From Pseudoduganella violacea (lineage in GTDB: Bacteria; Pseudomonadota; Gammaproteobacteria; Burkholderiales; Burkholderiaceae_D): a stretch of DNA of 64,000 nt. Location of the stretch: NCBI RefSeq assembly GCF_014191875.1, contig NZ_JACHXD010000020.1, positions 25,850 to 89,849 of the forward strand. The letters run 5' to 3'. Below are positions 42,659 to 51,901 of this stretch, piece after piece; the first letter of the stretch is position 1, and each line of letters begins with the position of its first letter. The translations under genes and the position numbers were made by a program. The notes beneath the pieces are model-generated. The model was not told the DNA's origin. It made no database searches and saw only the letters and a list, made by a program, of their open reading frames with translations.

Positions 42659-44212
42659 ATGGGCCTGACCAAAATGCATATCCGTGGCCGTTTCTGGCTG
42701 ATGCTGTCGGTATTTGTCGCAGGCTTTGCCGCGTACAGCGCCTGGTCGGTGTGGACCCTCAACGAATTGAAAGTGAATGGTCCCGTCTATAACCGCATCG
42801 TCCAGAGCAAGGATCTGGTGGCGGACATCCTGCCGCCGCCCGAGTACATCATCGAATCCTATCTGGTCAGCCTGCAATTGGCGGGTGCCCGCGACAAGGC
42901 GCGCCAGGAGGAGCTGATAAGCCGCCTGCGGGCTCTCAACAAGGACTACAACACCCGCCATGAGTACTGGCGCAACGCCGGCCTGGAAAGCGGGCTTGCG
43001 GCGGCGCTGCTGGAACAAGCGCATTTGCCGGCCGAGGAATTCTATCGCCTGGTTTTCAACAGCCTGGTTCCCGCGGTGCAAAAGACCGATGCCGAAGCGG
43101 CGTCCCAAGCCATCGGCCGCCTTGATGTTGTGTATGAGCGCCACCGCCAGGCCATCGACAAGGTGGTGGACCTGGCCAATGTGCGCGCCGCGCGCGACGA
43201 GGCCCAGGCCCACGCGATGATCGAAAACGCCAGCTGGCTGATGCTCACCATCCTGGGCCTATCGCTGGGGGCCGGAATTGCGATTGCCCTGCTGGTCATG
43301 CGCGGCATCCTGCAGCCACTCACCGCAGCCGTCCATGTGGCGGAAACCGTGGCGGCGGGCGATCTGACCGGCAGCATCGCGGCGGTGGAGACGGAGGACG
43401 AAACCGGCCAGCTGCTGCGCTCCTTGCGCAATATGAATGCGAGCCTGGTCGGCATCGTGCACCAGGTCCGGACCGGCACCAGCGCCATTTCGGAGTCCTC
43501 GAACCAGATCGCCGCCGGCAACCTCGATCTATCCTCGCGCACCAAGCAGCAAGCCTGTTCGCTGGAGGAAACCGCATCGTCGATGAAGGAGCTGACCGGC
43601 ATCGTGGAACAGAATGTCGGCAGCGCCGAGCAGGCCAGGCAACTGGCGGAAGCGGCCTCGCTGACGGCCAGCCGTGGCGGGACGGTGGTGGCGCGAGTGG
43701 TGGAAACCATGGGTTCCATCAACGAATCGTCACAGCGGATCGTCGACATCATCGGCGTCATCGACGGCATCGCCTTTCAGACCAATATCCTTGCACTGAA
43801 TGCGGCGGTGGAGGCGGCGCGGGCGGGCGGGCAGGGCGTCGGCTTTGCGGTGGTGGCCTCGGAAGTACGCACGCTGGCGCTGCGTTCGGCCAGCGCCGCC
43901 AAGGAAATCAAGGAACTGATCAACGATTCGGTGGGCAAGGTGGGCGAGGGCAGCCGGCTGGTGGACGAGGCGGGCGGCACCATGCGCGAGGTGGTGGACA
44001 GCGTGCAGCGGGTGACGGACATCATCGGCGAGATCGCCAATGCCAGCCATGCGCAGTCGAGCGGCATCGAACAAGTCAGCGCGGCCTTGTCCCAGGTCGA
44101 ACAGGTGACGCAGCAGAACGCCGCCCTGGTCGGCCAGGCCGCCGAGGCGGCCGAGAGCATGCGGCGCCAGACCGAGGCGCTGACGACGGTGGTGCGCATG
44201 TTCAAGGTCTAG
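42659..44212 (+). CDS. Methyl-accepting chemotaxis protein
   Basis: A 517-residue chemoreceptor. It has two membrane segments (about residues 11-31 and 193-213) flanking a four-helix-type periplasmic sensor, a HAMP domain (about 215-268, MRGILQPLTAAVHVAETVAAGDLT), and the cytoplasmic signalling domain with the hairpin tip IGVIDGIAFQTNILALNAAVEAARAGGQG split as usual for the Tar/Tsr class. There is no C-terminal CheR-binding pentapeptide. AAGGAGGG lies just before the start; an ATG three bases earlier is also possible. No other chemotaxis genes are in the window and the ligand is unknown. Confidence 0.92.
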   Translation: MGLTKMHIRGRFWLMLSVFVAGFAAYSAWSVWTLNELKVNGPVYNRIVQSKDLVADILPPPEYIIESYLVSLQLAGARDKARQEELISRLRALNKDYNTRHEYWRNAGLESGLAAALLEQAHLPAEEFYRLVFNSLVPAVQKTDAEAASQAIGRLDVVYERHRQAIDKVVDLANVRAARDEAQAHAMIENASWLMLTILGLSLGAGIAIALLVMRGILQPLTAAVHVAETVAAGDLTGSIAAVETEDETGQLLRSLRNMNASLVGIVHQVRTGTSAISESSNQIAAGNLDLSSRTKQQACSLEETASSMKELTGIVEQNVGSAEQARQLAEAASLTASRGGTVVARVVETMGSINESSQRIVDIIGVIDGIAFQTNILALNAAVEAARAGGQGVGFAVVASEVRTLALRSASAAKEIKELINDSVGKVGEGSRLVDEAGGTMREVVDSVQRVTDIIGEIANASHAQSSGIEQVSAALSQVEQVTQQNAALVGQAAEAAESMRRQTEALTTVVRMFKV

Positions 44213-44237
44213 GCGGCTGACGGCCGTCGCCGCCAGT

Positions 44238-44255
44238 TCAGGCATGCATGCCTGA
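44238..44255. repeat. Perfect 18-base palindrome TCAGGCATG/CATGCCTGA
   Basis: This lies between two convergent genes (chemoreceptor ending at 44212 and the EboF-like gene ending at 44336). It could form a hairpin stem that ends transcription from either side, but no T-run follows. A second, imperfect dyad (GAGGC...GCCTC, about 44254-44278) overlaps it. Confidence 0.55.
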
Positions 44256-44335
44256 GGCTGCGCGCTTATCGCGCCTCGAACACGGCGCCCGGGCGGATGG
44301 CCAGGAGCAGCGGCCGGCGCGGCATATTCCCGGCG

Positions 44336-45766
44336 TTAAGCCGTTTCCACCTGCCGTTGCGGTGCGGATGGCGGCCGCAGTGGCACTGGTGCGAAGATCA
44401 TATCGAGCGCCAGTGCCTTTACCGCTTCGGCCGCGATGACACCGGCCGGCAGGGCGTCGGGGTGGTCGGCGATGAGCAGCGGGCCGTCATCGGGATGGCT
44501 GGGCGGGCGGCCGTGCGAACCTTTGACCAGGGTCGCATCGAGGCCGATCACGTCCATCAGCGCGCGCAGGCCGAGCTTACGCTGCAAGAGGCGATGCAGC
44601 ACGGTCAGTTTTGGGTAGGGGAGATTGCGGTCGAAAAATAGTTCGGCCGGATCGTAGCCAGGCTTGCGGTGGATATCGACGGTGCGCGCGAAGTCGGGTG
44701 CGCGCCGGTCGTCCAGCCAGTAGTAGTAGCTGAACCAGGAGCGCGCATCGGCCAGCACCACCAGCTCGCCGGAACGCGCGTGGTCCAGCCCCAGCCTGGC
44801 GCGCTGTGGGCCGCGCAGCACGGCTTCCACACCCGGTATGGCGGCCAGCAGGCGCTGCACGGCGTCGATGCGCGCCGCGTCGGCCACATACACATGGGCG
44901 ATCTGGTGGTCGGCCACGGCGAAGGCGTCCGAGGCGATGGGATCCAGCAGTTCGCCGCCTTCCTCGGTGCGCACCGCCAGCATGCCAGCTTCGCGCAAAT
45001 GGCGGTTCAGGTGCACCGGCCGGTCGACGGCCGTGATGCCGTATTCGGACAGCAGCAGCACGCGCCTTCCGGCCGCTTCGGCATGCGCAATCAGTTCGCC
45101 CGCCACGCGGTCGATTTCGCCCAGCGAGCGGCGCACTGCCGGATGGCTGGGATCTGGGCCGTGGCGCTGCAGGTCGTAATCGAGATGCGGCAGATACACC
45201 AGGCTCAGGGTCGGATCGTATGCGCGCAGGGCCAGCCGGGCCGCGCTGGCGATCCAGCGGCTGGAGGCGATCGAGGTGGCCGGTCCCCAGAACTGGAACA
45301 GGGGAAAGGGACCAAGCTCCCATTGCAGTTCGTCGCGCCAGGCGGCCGGCTTGGTGTAGCAGTCGGGCAGCTTCTGGCCGTCGGCCTTGTAGATGGGACG
45401 TGGCGTCAGTCCGACGTCATGGCTGGCCGCCATGTTGTACCACCAGCATAGATTGGCGCAGCTGAAACGCGGGTCGCGCTGCTTGCCGGCGTCCCAGATT
45501 TTCTCACCCGCCACCAGGCGGTTGGACTGACGCCAGAATCCGATTTCAGCGGTGTCGCGGAAATACCAGCCGTTGCCGACGATGCCGTGCTGCTGCGGCG
45601 TGCTGCCGGTCAGCAGATTGGCCTGCACGGTGCAGGTCAACCCCGGCGCGGCGCTGCTCATATGGCGCAGCGCGCCGCGCATGGCAAAGGCGCTCAGGCG
45701 CGGGGTGTATGGCCCGAGCAGGCGCGGCGTCAGTCCAACGATATTCAGGATCAGCAAGGGCTGCAT
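44336..45766 (-). CDS. eboF: EboF-like alkaline phosphatase / nucleotide pyrophosphatase superfamily protein
   Basis: A 476-residue protein of the type I phosphodiesterase/nucleotide pyrophosphatase fold. LLILNIVGLTPRLLG is the first strand with the metal site; the nucleophile is probably the Thr in LTCTVQANLLTGSTPQQHGIVGNGW; YLPHLDYDLQRHG and LLLSEYGI carry further metal ligands, and HLNRHLREAG follows. This is the fold of EboF, and its position divergent from an eboDECAB operon supports that call. The start at 45766 has GGGAG upstream; the frame is open further but would cross the divergent promoter. In ebo clusters its substrate is unknown, plausibly a phosphorylated or diphosphate-linked intermediate. 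There is no signal peptide. Confidence 0.75.
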   Translation of the reverse strand: MQPLLILNIVGLTPRLLGPYTPRLSAFAMRGALRHMSSAAPGLTCTVQANLLTGSTPQQHGIVGNGWYFRDTAEIGFWRQSNRLVAGEKIWDAGKQRDPRFSCANLCWWYNMAASHDVGLTPRPIYKADGQKLPDCYTKPAAWRDELQWELGPFPLFQFWGPATSIASSRWIASAARLALRAYDPTLSLVYLPHLDYDLQRHGPDPSHPAVRRSLGEIDRVAGELIAHAEAAGRRVLLLSEYGITAVDRPVHLNRHLREAGMLAVRTEEGGELLDPIASDAFAVADHQIAHVYVADAARIDAVQRLLAAIPGVEAVLRGPQRARLGLDHARSGELVVLADARSWFSYYYWLDDRRAPDFARTVDIHRKPGYDPAELFFDRNLPYPKLTVLHRLLQRKLGLRALMDVIGLDATLVKGSHGRPPSHPDDGPLLIADHPDALPAGVIAAEAVKALALDMIFAPVPLRPPSAPQRQVETA

Positions 45767-45845
45767 GGGAACTCCCGAAATTCCGCAATGGGCAGCCAGC
45801 ATAACGGAGTTTGATCCGCTTGGATCGCAGGTTGTGGCAATAATG

Positions 45846-45858
45846 CTGAAAATTTCAG
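45846..45858. promoter_or_regulatory. Inverted repeat CTGAAA-A-TTTCAG in the divergent ebo promoter region
   Basis: A perfect 6-base dyad with a one-base centre in the A/T-rich part of the 204-base spacer between eboF and the ten-gene operon. It is a candidate operator controlling both. No regulator gene is in the locus, and no clear -35/-10 pair could be fixed by eye. Confidence 0.35.
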
Positions 45859-45970
45859 TTGTGATAATTGGAGAATATTTTTTCGATGCGCGCGGCGTAT
45901 AGTCGGGCGCTGGCAGTCCTACATGCCCAAACCGGAATTCGTCGAGAACCTTTTCCAAGAGAGGGGCGAT

Positions 45971-46984
45971 ATGAAATCTGCGTGTCCTGGCTGTTTAGAC
46001 TTTGGTCCGGTGAAACCCTTGCTGGGCTTGACCGCCGCCTTGCTGGCGGCTTGCACTTCCTCGGGATATCCACCACCGGGTCCGCGCGACGATGCGGCCG
46101 AGCGCCACTACTACAACACAGGCGGCGTGCATAATAATAAGGACTGCGGCCCACCGAACAACTGCATCGCGCCGCGCAAACCCACCGATCCCACCGATCC
46201 CGCCTTCCCGCAGTGGTGGACCAGCGAATGGACCATGTACCGGGTCTTCCGCAACGAGGATAAATTCCCGCCGCCTTACAGCTCGCCGCCCACCGGCCTG
46301 AAACCCGACGATTACGAAGTGTCCTACGGCGCCAGCTATTACGACGACAGCTACGTTCCGGCCGATGGCGACGGCCGTGGCGCCATGATGGAGTACTACG
46401 ATAAGCGCTGCCTGCCGATCTTCCCGATCAAGAACGATTTCAGCTGCTCCTTCGTCTCGCTCGGAAACAAGGCCTACTTCCTGCGCTATTCCGACCGTCC
46501 GCCCGGCACGCCGGCCTGCTGCCAGTTCTCGCTGATGAACCATCCGCCGCGGCGCGATTTCATCAAGCACCTGCCATACGATCCGGCGCGCAGCCTGCAT
46601 CTGGGCGGCACCATCCAGGCTTATGCCCAGTATATGGGCGGCCCACTGTTCGGCTACGCCTTCGAGAAAACGGCAAAGCCGGACAGCTACGATCCCTCGG
46701 CGCCGCCTTACCGTCATCCGCAATCGTTCTTCTTCTCCGGCGACCCCGGCTCGCCGCCCGATGCGCCTATCGTCAGCCAGAACTACCGCAACTTCCGCAT
46801 GCAGAAGCCTGATCCCGCCAAGACCTGGGCGCAGGTGCCGGAGATGTGCACGCCGCGTCCCGAATGGTGCTGCCTGTTCACCGGCGACTGCCCGGAACGC
46901 GAGACGGAACCGAGCTTGCGCGCCGCGCCGAGGCCTGGCTCCCAATGGAATAAATTGGGCAAGCCGGGGGAGGGCGCTAAATGA
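45971..46984 (+). CDS. Lipoprotein heading the VioB/ebo operon
   Basis: A 337-residue lipoprotein from the ATG at 45971 (AGAGGGGCG upstream; the earlier in-frame ATG has none). The signal peptide ends GLTAALLAAC, with lipidated Cys28. The mature protein is rich in Pro, Tyr, Asp and Cys (PPNNCIAPRKPTDPTDPAFPQWWTSEW; ACCQFSLMNHPPRR; RPEWCCLFTGDCPE), suggesting a disulfide-stabilised envelope protein. I recognise no family. The stop overlaps the first VioB-like gene (ATGA), so it is made together with these enzymes. It might receive or bind their product outside the cytoplasm; this is inference from position only. Confidence 0.72.
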   Translation: MKSACPGCLDFGPVKPLLGLTAALLAACTSSGYPPPGPRDDAAERHYYNTGGVHNNKDCGPPNNCIAPRKPTDPTDPAFPQWWTSEWTMYRVFRNEDKFPPPYSSPPTGLKPDDYEVSYGASYYDDSYVPADGDGRGAMMEYYDKRCLPIFPIKNDFSCSFVSLGNKAYFLRYSDRPPGTPACCQFSLMNHPPRRDFIKHLPYDPARSLHLGGTIQAYAQYMGGPLFGYAFEKTAKPDSYDPSAPPYRHPQSFFFSGDPGSPPDAPIVSQNYRNFRMQKPDPAKTWAQVPEMCTPRPEWCCLFTGDCPERETEPSLRAAPRPGSQWNKLGKPGEGAK

Positions 46985-48885
46985 GTTATCTCGACCAGCC
47001 GCGCCTGAATTTCTCGGGCATGTTCCAGGCCGACGTTTCCACCATCAACAACGACGTCACCAACTACAACAACGCCACCTTCACGCCGGAGAAGCAGAAG
47101 CTGAGCAAGGATAGCTGGAACCCCGAAGGCACCGGCAACTTCCGCCTGATCGATTGCCAGATCACGGGCGGCGTATTGAACGGCAAGCTGCTCAGCTCCG
47201 CGCAGGACGATCCCGCCATTGGCATGTTGCTGGAAAATGCGCGCGAACGCGTGTACGGCAAGCTGGTCGACCTCGATCCGCAGCAGCAGATGGTGTCGGC
47301 CATCTGGGGCATGCAATTGCGCCTGAGCGACGGCGCCGGCGCCAATCTCTTCGTTGGCGATTACGAGCCGGCCGCCTTCATCAATTTGTGGAAGCGGCAG
47401 CAGCATGAAAGCGCCTTCCACGACCAGACCCTGGCCGCCATCTACCAGTCGGTTCTGAGCCAGGTGGCGTGGAAATGCGACCACGGTTCGCCGCTGCTGG
47501 CGGCCCTGCATGCGGCTTCGGAGCAGGGCTGGCTGTCGATCAATATGAATCTGTACGGCTATGGGCGCGATCCCAGCATTCCGCGCTATACCCTGGGCCA
47601 TGTGGTGGGCAGCATCGGTCCCTGGCGCCAGGGCAGTCCCAAGCACTTCGTGCCAGGGCGGCAGATGATTCCGGCCTTCAGCAACGCCATGACGCCGGCG
47701 CATGGCGTGTCCTTCTTCACCTGCCTGGTGCAGGAACAGCGGCGGCGCATCAGCGCCGATTTCGGCAACTGCCTGCCCATCGAAGGGGCCGACGGCGGCT
47801 TCCAGAATCTGGGCCGCCTGCTGCTGGCGCTGGACCGCGGCAATCCCGAGGGACCGCTGGACACGGTGAGCGCGGCCTCGGTCGCGATCCTGGGCGAGGT
47901 GGGCTACCAGAACGGCAATGCGCGCGCGCAGCAGGACTGGTATGCGCGCACCGCCGGCATCGAGGACTTCGACTATAGCCAGCTTGATCCCTGGATCGCG
48001 CAGAACATCGGCCAGCGCCCCTTGCTGCTGCTGACCCCTGCGGCCGGCAGCGGCGAGGCGCCATCGAGCTACCAGGTGCTGGTGCAGGAATCCTTCGGCG
48101 GCCTGTATGCGCGCGCCGACAGCATCGTCTACCGCCTGAACCCGGATGAAACCGTGGCCGCCGAAATGTACGCCACGCGCTATGGCCAGCCGCTGGCCAC
48201 CACGCTGGTGTTCGGCACCCAGCTTGGCCTGATGGCGAGTTCACAACCGCCCACCATCAATACCGGCAAACTCGATTATCCCGAGCAGCTGAACACCGAC
48301 GCCAACGGCCGCGCCCAGTTGCGCATTCATGCGCCGGCGGCCGGTCCCGGCAATCCGCGCGGCTATATCGATGGCCAGTTGTATGGCATCGGCTGGCAGA
48401 TGCCGGCCCAGCCCAAGGACAGCCCGCAGAATATCTGGAACTTCATCAGCCTGTTGGCCTATGACCGCGTGGCGGCGCCGGCGGTGCCGGCCTGGTATCC
48501 GGATATCCAGCCCATTCTGCAGCAGTACGCCAATCTGTATCCGATCATGAGCCGCCACCTGATCGATCTGGCCGACTACGATTCGGTGGCGGCCCATGTG
48601 CGCATCCTCGACCTGGCGTTCTCGCTGCCGCAAAGCGATCCGAATCATATGCCGGTCACGCGCGACCTGTCCGATGCCAAGCGCGCCATGATCCTGCGCT
48701 GGCTGCGCCTGCCGGGCGCGGACGGCAAGCCGCTGAAAGGCAAGGCGGCCGCGCCGAAGGCTGCGTCGCCCGCCGAGGCGGAAGCACGGCCGGCGCTGGC
48801 GCTCGACCCGCTGCAAACGGCGGGCAAGACCGCCGTCTTCATGGCTTATCAGGCTTACCAGGCGCGCCAGGGAGGAAAACCATGA
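46981..48885 (+). CDS. VioB/RebD-like N-terminal-half protein, copy 1
   Basis: A 634-residue protein. The start YLDQPRLNFSGMFQADVSTINND matches the beginning of VioB (which reads 'LDFPRIHFRGW...NAPTANRDP' from memory), and the last conserved block LQQYANLYPIMS ... MPVTRDLSDAKRAMILRWL (about residues 514-575) matches VioB's 'YYELVYPFMS ... MPSTRELSAPKARLFLKYL'. In VioB and RebD this region precedes the ferritin-like catalytic half in one chain; here the chain ends and that half is the next gene (ATGA overlap at 48882). A Lys/Ala/Pro-rich tail (575-634) replaces the linker. There is no signal peptide, so it is cytoplasmic. It is likely the non-catalytic or substrate-binding partner of the next protein. 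Confidence 0.78.
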   Translation: MSYLDQPRLNFSGMFQADVSTINNDVTNYNNATFTPEKQKLSKDSWNPEGTGNFRLIDCQITGGVLNGKLLSSAQDDPAIGMLLENARERVYGKLVDLDPQQQMVSAIWGMQLRLSDGAGANLFVGDYEPAAFINLWKRQQHESAFHDQTLAAIYQSVLSQVAWKCDHGSPLLAALHAASEQGWLSINMNLYGYGRDPSIPRYTLGHVVGSIGPWRQGSPKHFVPGRQMIPAFSNAMTPAHGVSFFTCLVQEQRRRISADFGNCLPIEGADGGFQNLGRLLLALDRGNPEGPLDTVSAASVAILGEVGYQNGNARAQQDWYARTAGIEDFDYSQLDPWIAQNIGQRPLLLLTPAAGSGEAPSSYQVLVQESFGGLYARADSIVYRLNPDETVAAEMYATRYGQPLATTLVFGTQLGLMASSQPPTINTGKLDYPEQLNTDANGRAQLRIHAPAAGPGNPRGYIDGQLYGIGWQMPAQPKDSPQNIWNFISLLAYDRVAAPAVPAWYPDIQPILQQYANLYPIMSRHLIDLADYDSVAAHVRILDLAFSLPQSDPNHMPVTRDLSDAKRAMILRWLRLPGADGKPLKGKAAAPKAASPAEAEARPALALDPLQTAGKTAVFMAYQAYQARQGGKP

Positions 48886-49913
48886 TACGGCTACACCGCA
48901 ACTATGTGCGTGCCGTGCGCCAGGCGCGCGCGGCCCAGGACTTGTTTGGCCCGCTGCAAAACGCCATCGAGCTGGAACACTCCACCATTCCGCCGTATTT
49001 CACGGCGACGGCCTCCCTGGTGGCGGGTAAGAACGAGGCCATTGCTGGCCTGATCCGCGGCATCACCATGCAGGAGATGCTGCATATGTGCATCGCCAGC
49101 AATATCCTGATCGCCATTGGCGGGCAGCCGCAGATCAACCGGCCCGGCTTCGTGCCCGCGTATCCGGGCCCGCTGCCCATGCATATCGGCGGTCCCGATT
49201 TCACGGTCGGCATCGAAGCGTTTTCGCGCGACCTGGTCAAGCAGGTCTTCATGCAGATCGAAGAGCCGGAGGTGCCGATCCCGGTAAACGAAAAAGCGGA
49301 GATCGAACCCGAGTACGAAACCATCGGCGCTTTCTACCGCGCGCTGCAGGCCAAGATTGTGGAACTGGGCGACGGCATCTTCGAGCCGTCCTCGCTGCCG
49401 CGCCAGGTGGTAGAAGGCAATTGGTTCCCGCCCGACCAGCTGTTCCCCATCACGGGCGCCGACAGCGCGGTGCGCGCCATCGACATCATCGTGCTGCAGG
49501 GGGAGGGCAGCAGCAGCTCGCCTTACGAAAGTCCGGACGTGCTGGCCCACTTCTACCGCTTCGGCGAAATCCACGCCGGCCGCGCCCTGGTGAAAACGCC
49601 GGACGGCTATGCCTATGCCGGCGCGCCCATCCCCTTCGACGACAACGGCGTCTACCCGCTGCGGCCGAACTGCAAGCTGGCCCAGTTCACGCCCGGCACC
49701 CAGGCGCACACGCGGCTGGCGCAATTCATCTACAGCTACAACAGCTTGCTGAACGCACTGCATACCTGCTTCAACGGCCAGCCCGGGCGGCTCGACGCCG
49801 CCATTGGCCTGATGTACAGCTTGCGCATCGAGGCCGTGGCCTTGGTGCAAACCCCTGTCGCGCCGGGCAGCGCGCAGAACGTTGGACCCAGTTTCGAATA
49901 CATGCAGACCTGA
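48882..49913 (+). CDS. VioB/RebD-like ferritin-like C-terminal-half protein, copy 1
   Basis: A 343-residue ferritin-like protein of the VioB/RebD C-terminal type. The first helix is LQNAIELEHSTIPPYFTATASL (about residues 25-46), then MQEMLHMCIASNILIAIGGQPQI (about 62-84, with the ExxH pair), which align with VioB's 'LRKAVDLELSVMLQYLY' and 'EEMIHYLVVNNLLMALGEP'. VioB and RebD couple two amino-acid-derived imines (imine of indole-3-pyruvate, or its chloro form) into a dimer. Residue identity around the metal or haem site is retained. The start overlaps copy 1 of the N-half gene, as expected for subunits of one enzyme. Confidence 0.8.
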   Translation: MIRLHRNYVRAVRQARAAQDLFGPLQNAIELEHSTIPPYFTATASLVAGKNEAIAGLIRGITMQEMLHMCIASNILIAIGGQPQINRPGFVPAYPGPLPMHIGGPDFTVGIEAFSRDLVKQVFMQIEEPEVPIPVNEKAEIEPEYETIGAFYRALQAKIVELGDGIFEPSSLPRQVVEGNWFPPDQLFPITGADSAVRAIDIIVLQGEGSSSSPYESPDVLAHFYRFGEIHAGRALVKTPDGYAYAGAPIPFDDNGVYPLRPNCKLAQFTPGTQAHTRLAQFIYSYNSLLNALHTCFNGQPGRLDAAIGLMYSLRIEAVALVQTPVAPGSAQNVGPSFEYMQT

Positions 49914-49950
49914 GTGTACAGACCCACGATCCTTGACCAAGGGAGACCCC

Positions 49951-51858
49951 ATGAGCTATTTGCAGCTACCCCGGATGACTTTTTCCGGCTACTTCCAGGC
50001 AGATGTATCCACCGTCAATAACGATCCCCGCCATTTCGACAACGTCACCTTCGAGCCGTATTTCCAGGATTTGCAGGAAAGCCAGCAGGCCAATGGTTGG
50101 TGGAATCCCGTCGGCACCGGCATTTTCCGCTTCCGCGAGACCGCCGTGCGCACCCTGTTCGACAAGGATGGCATGATTCCGTCCAATCAGGATCCGGCCA
50201 TGAAGCTGCTGGTCGGGAATGCCACCGAACGCGCTTCGGCCAAGATCGTCGACGTCGATCCGGACTGGCAGCTGGCTTCCAATCTGTACGGCTTGGGCGT
50301 CACCCTGGTGGCGCCGACAGGCCAGGTGGTGCTGCGCGCCGAATATGAAGCCAATCCCTTCCGCGACCTGTGGTTTGGCCGCAGCAGCGCCTCTGGCGAT
50401 TCGGGCGCCTCGGCCATGTTCCAGTCGGTGCTCACCCATCTCGAATGGAATCTGGAGGGCTTCGACAGCCCCTTCTTCGAACAGCTGCGCGCAGCCAGCG
50501 AAGACGGCCTGCTGTCGATCCGCCTCACGACCTATGGCTTCAATACCAGCTATGGCGAGAACGAATTCTGCTACGGTAAGTTGATCGGGGCGATTGGCCC
50601 GGTGCTGGCGGACGAGCCGCGTTCCTTCATTCTGGGGCGGCGCTTCATGCCGACCACGCGCAATGGGGCCGGCGACCTTGCCAGCACCCAGAATATCGCT
50701 TGCTTCAGCGCCGCCGTGGACCAGAAAGGCTTGCTGAACCTGGACTTGAGCAATGCCTTGCCCCTGGCCGACCATTATTTGATCAAGCACCTGGGCCCGA
50801 TGCAGATAGCCCTGCTCAAAGATCCGCTGACGGCGCAGGATGCGCTGATCGGTGCCGACGCCTACTATCCGCTGGCCGAACTGGCACAGTCCGACCACGT
50901 GCAATGGAATTGGGGCGGCATCCAGCAGGTGCCGCTGCCGGAGAATGTGCGCGCCGTGATGGACGAGCTGCCCTTTGCCCTGCTCAGCGGTCCCAATCAG
51001 GATGGGCAATCCGTGGTGGCGATCCGCGAAAGCCTGCTGGGCCTGGAAATCCGGCCCGAGCATTTCGTCTTCCGCCTCGATCCGAACGATAGCAGTACCA
51101 ACCACGCCGGCACCACGCTGTATGCGGCGCGCTACGGCCAGCCGCTGGCCAATCAGCAGATTAATTTCTGGACGGCGGCGCCGGTCACCGATATGGACAA
51201 CACGCCGGTCAGCCAGCCTCCCGGCACGACACCCAGGGCGCTGCTGCCGGTGAATAACGTGCCGTCCTTTGCCGTCCAATTCCATCCGCCGCTGCCGGTC
51301 ACCGACAGCAAGGGCCGCGCCGATGTCTGCCTGCAGGGACCGGAAGTGATGGACCATCCGCGCGAGTACATCGATGGCCAGCTGTATACGATTTCCTATA
51401 ATTTCAGCGGCAGCGATCCGGCCTTGCAGCAGAATTTCGACAAGTTCGCCGTGCTGGTGTTCAGCAGCGTGCCGCCTTGCCCGAATCCGGCCTGGAACGA
51501 TGTGCAGCCCATCCTCCAGCAGTACGCCAACCTGTATCCGGTGATGAGCCAGGGCCTGTTCGACTTTTCGCAACAGGCCCAGGCCGACGCCAACGCCTTC
51601 ATCATGCGCTTTGTGCTCGACAAGGACATCAACGATCCCGACCAGATGCCGGTCACGCGCGACCTGTCCTCGGCCAAGCGCGCCATGCTGATCCGCTACT
51701 TCGACCAGGTGCTGGAGAGCCAGGGCCGGCCGCCCTCCCTGCTGCATATGTTCGGCAAGCGCTGCCCCACGCGCGGCGGCGCCGCCCTGCGGCCGCAGGA
51801 CAGCCGCGCCGCGCCGGTGAGCGACCTGCCGGGCAAATCGCGCGGCCCCAATCCCTGA
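49951..51858 (+). CDS. VioB/RebD-like N-terminal-half protein, copy 2
   Basis: A 635-residue paralogue of the first N-half protein. It begins YLQLPRMTFSGYFQADVSTVNNDP and ends with LQQYANLYPVMS ... MPVTRDLSSAKRAMLIRYF (about residues 518-585), then a basic tail (PTRGGAALRPQDSR). The start at 49951 follows GGGAG at the proper distance; the frame before it overlaps the previous gene and is a shadow. The middle differs clearly from copy 1 (many substitutions and insertions), so this is an old duplication with room for a different substrate. It is 37 bases after copy 1's catalytic half and 43 bases before its own. Confidence 0.78.
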   Translation: MSYLQLPRMTFSGYFQADVSTVNNDPRHFDNVTFEPYFQDLQESQQANGWWNPVGTGIFRFRETAVRTLFDKDGMIPSNQDPAMKLLVGNATERASAKIVDVDPDWQLASNLYGLGVTLVAPTGQVVLRAEYEANPFRDLWFGRSSASGDSGASAMFQSVLTHLEWNLEGFDSPFFEQLRAASEDGLLSIRLTTYGFNTSYGENEFCYGKLIGAIGPVLADEPRSFILGRRFMPTTRNGAGDLASTQNIACFSAAVDQKGLLNLDLSNALPLADHYLIKHLGPMQIALLKDPLTAQDALIGADAYYPLAELAQSDHVQWNWGGIQQVPLPENVRAVMDELPFALLSGPNQDGQSVVAIRESLLGLEIRPEHFVFRLDPNDSSTNHAGTTLYAARYGQPLANQQINFWTAAPVTDMDNTPVSQPPGTTPRALLPVNNVPSFAVQFHPPLPVTDSKGRADVCLQGPEVMDHPREYIDGQLYTISYNFSGSDPALQQNFDKFAVLVFSSVPPCPNPAWNDVQPILQQYANLYPVMSQGLFDFSQQAQADANAFIMRFVLDKDINDPDQMPVTRDLSSAKRAMLIRYFDQVLESQGRPPSLLHMFGKRCPTRGGAALRPQDSRAAPVSDLPGKSRGPNP

Positions 51859-51901
51859 GCCCATCCAGTCCTGACCATCCAACATTGAGGAAAACCCTGC
51901 C

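Noticed and set aside
48882..49913. Calling the ferritin-like proteins bacterioferritin or iron storage
   Set aside because: The helices carry the VioB/RebD-type pattern and are preceded by VioB N-half genes; length and context do not fit storage ferritins.
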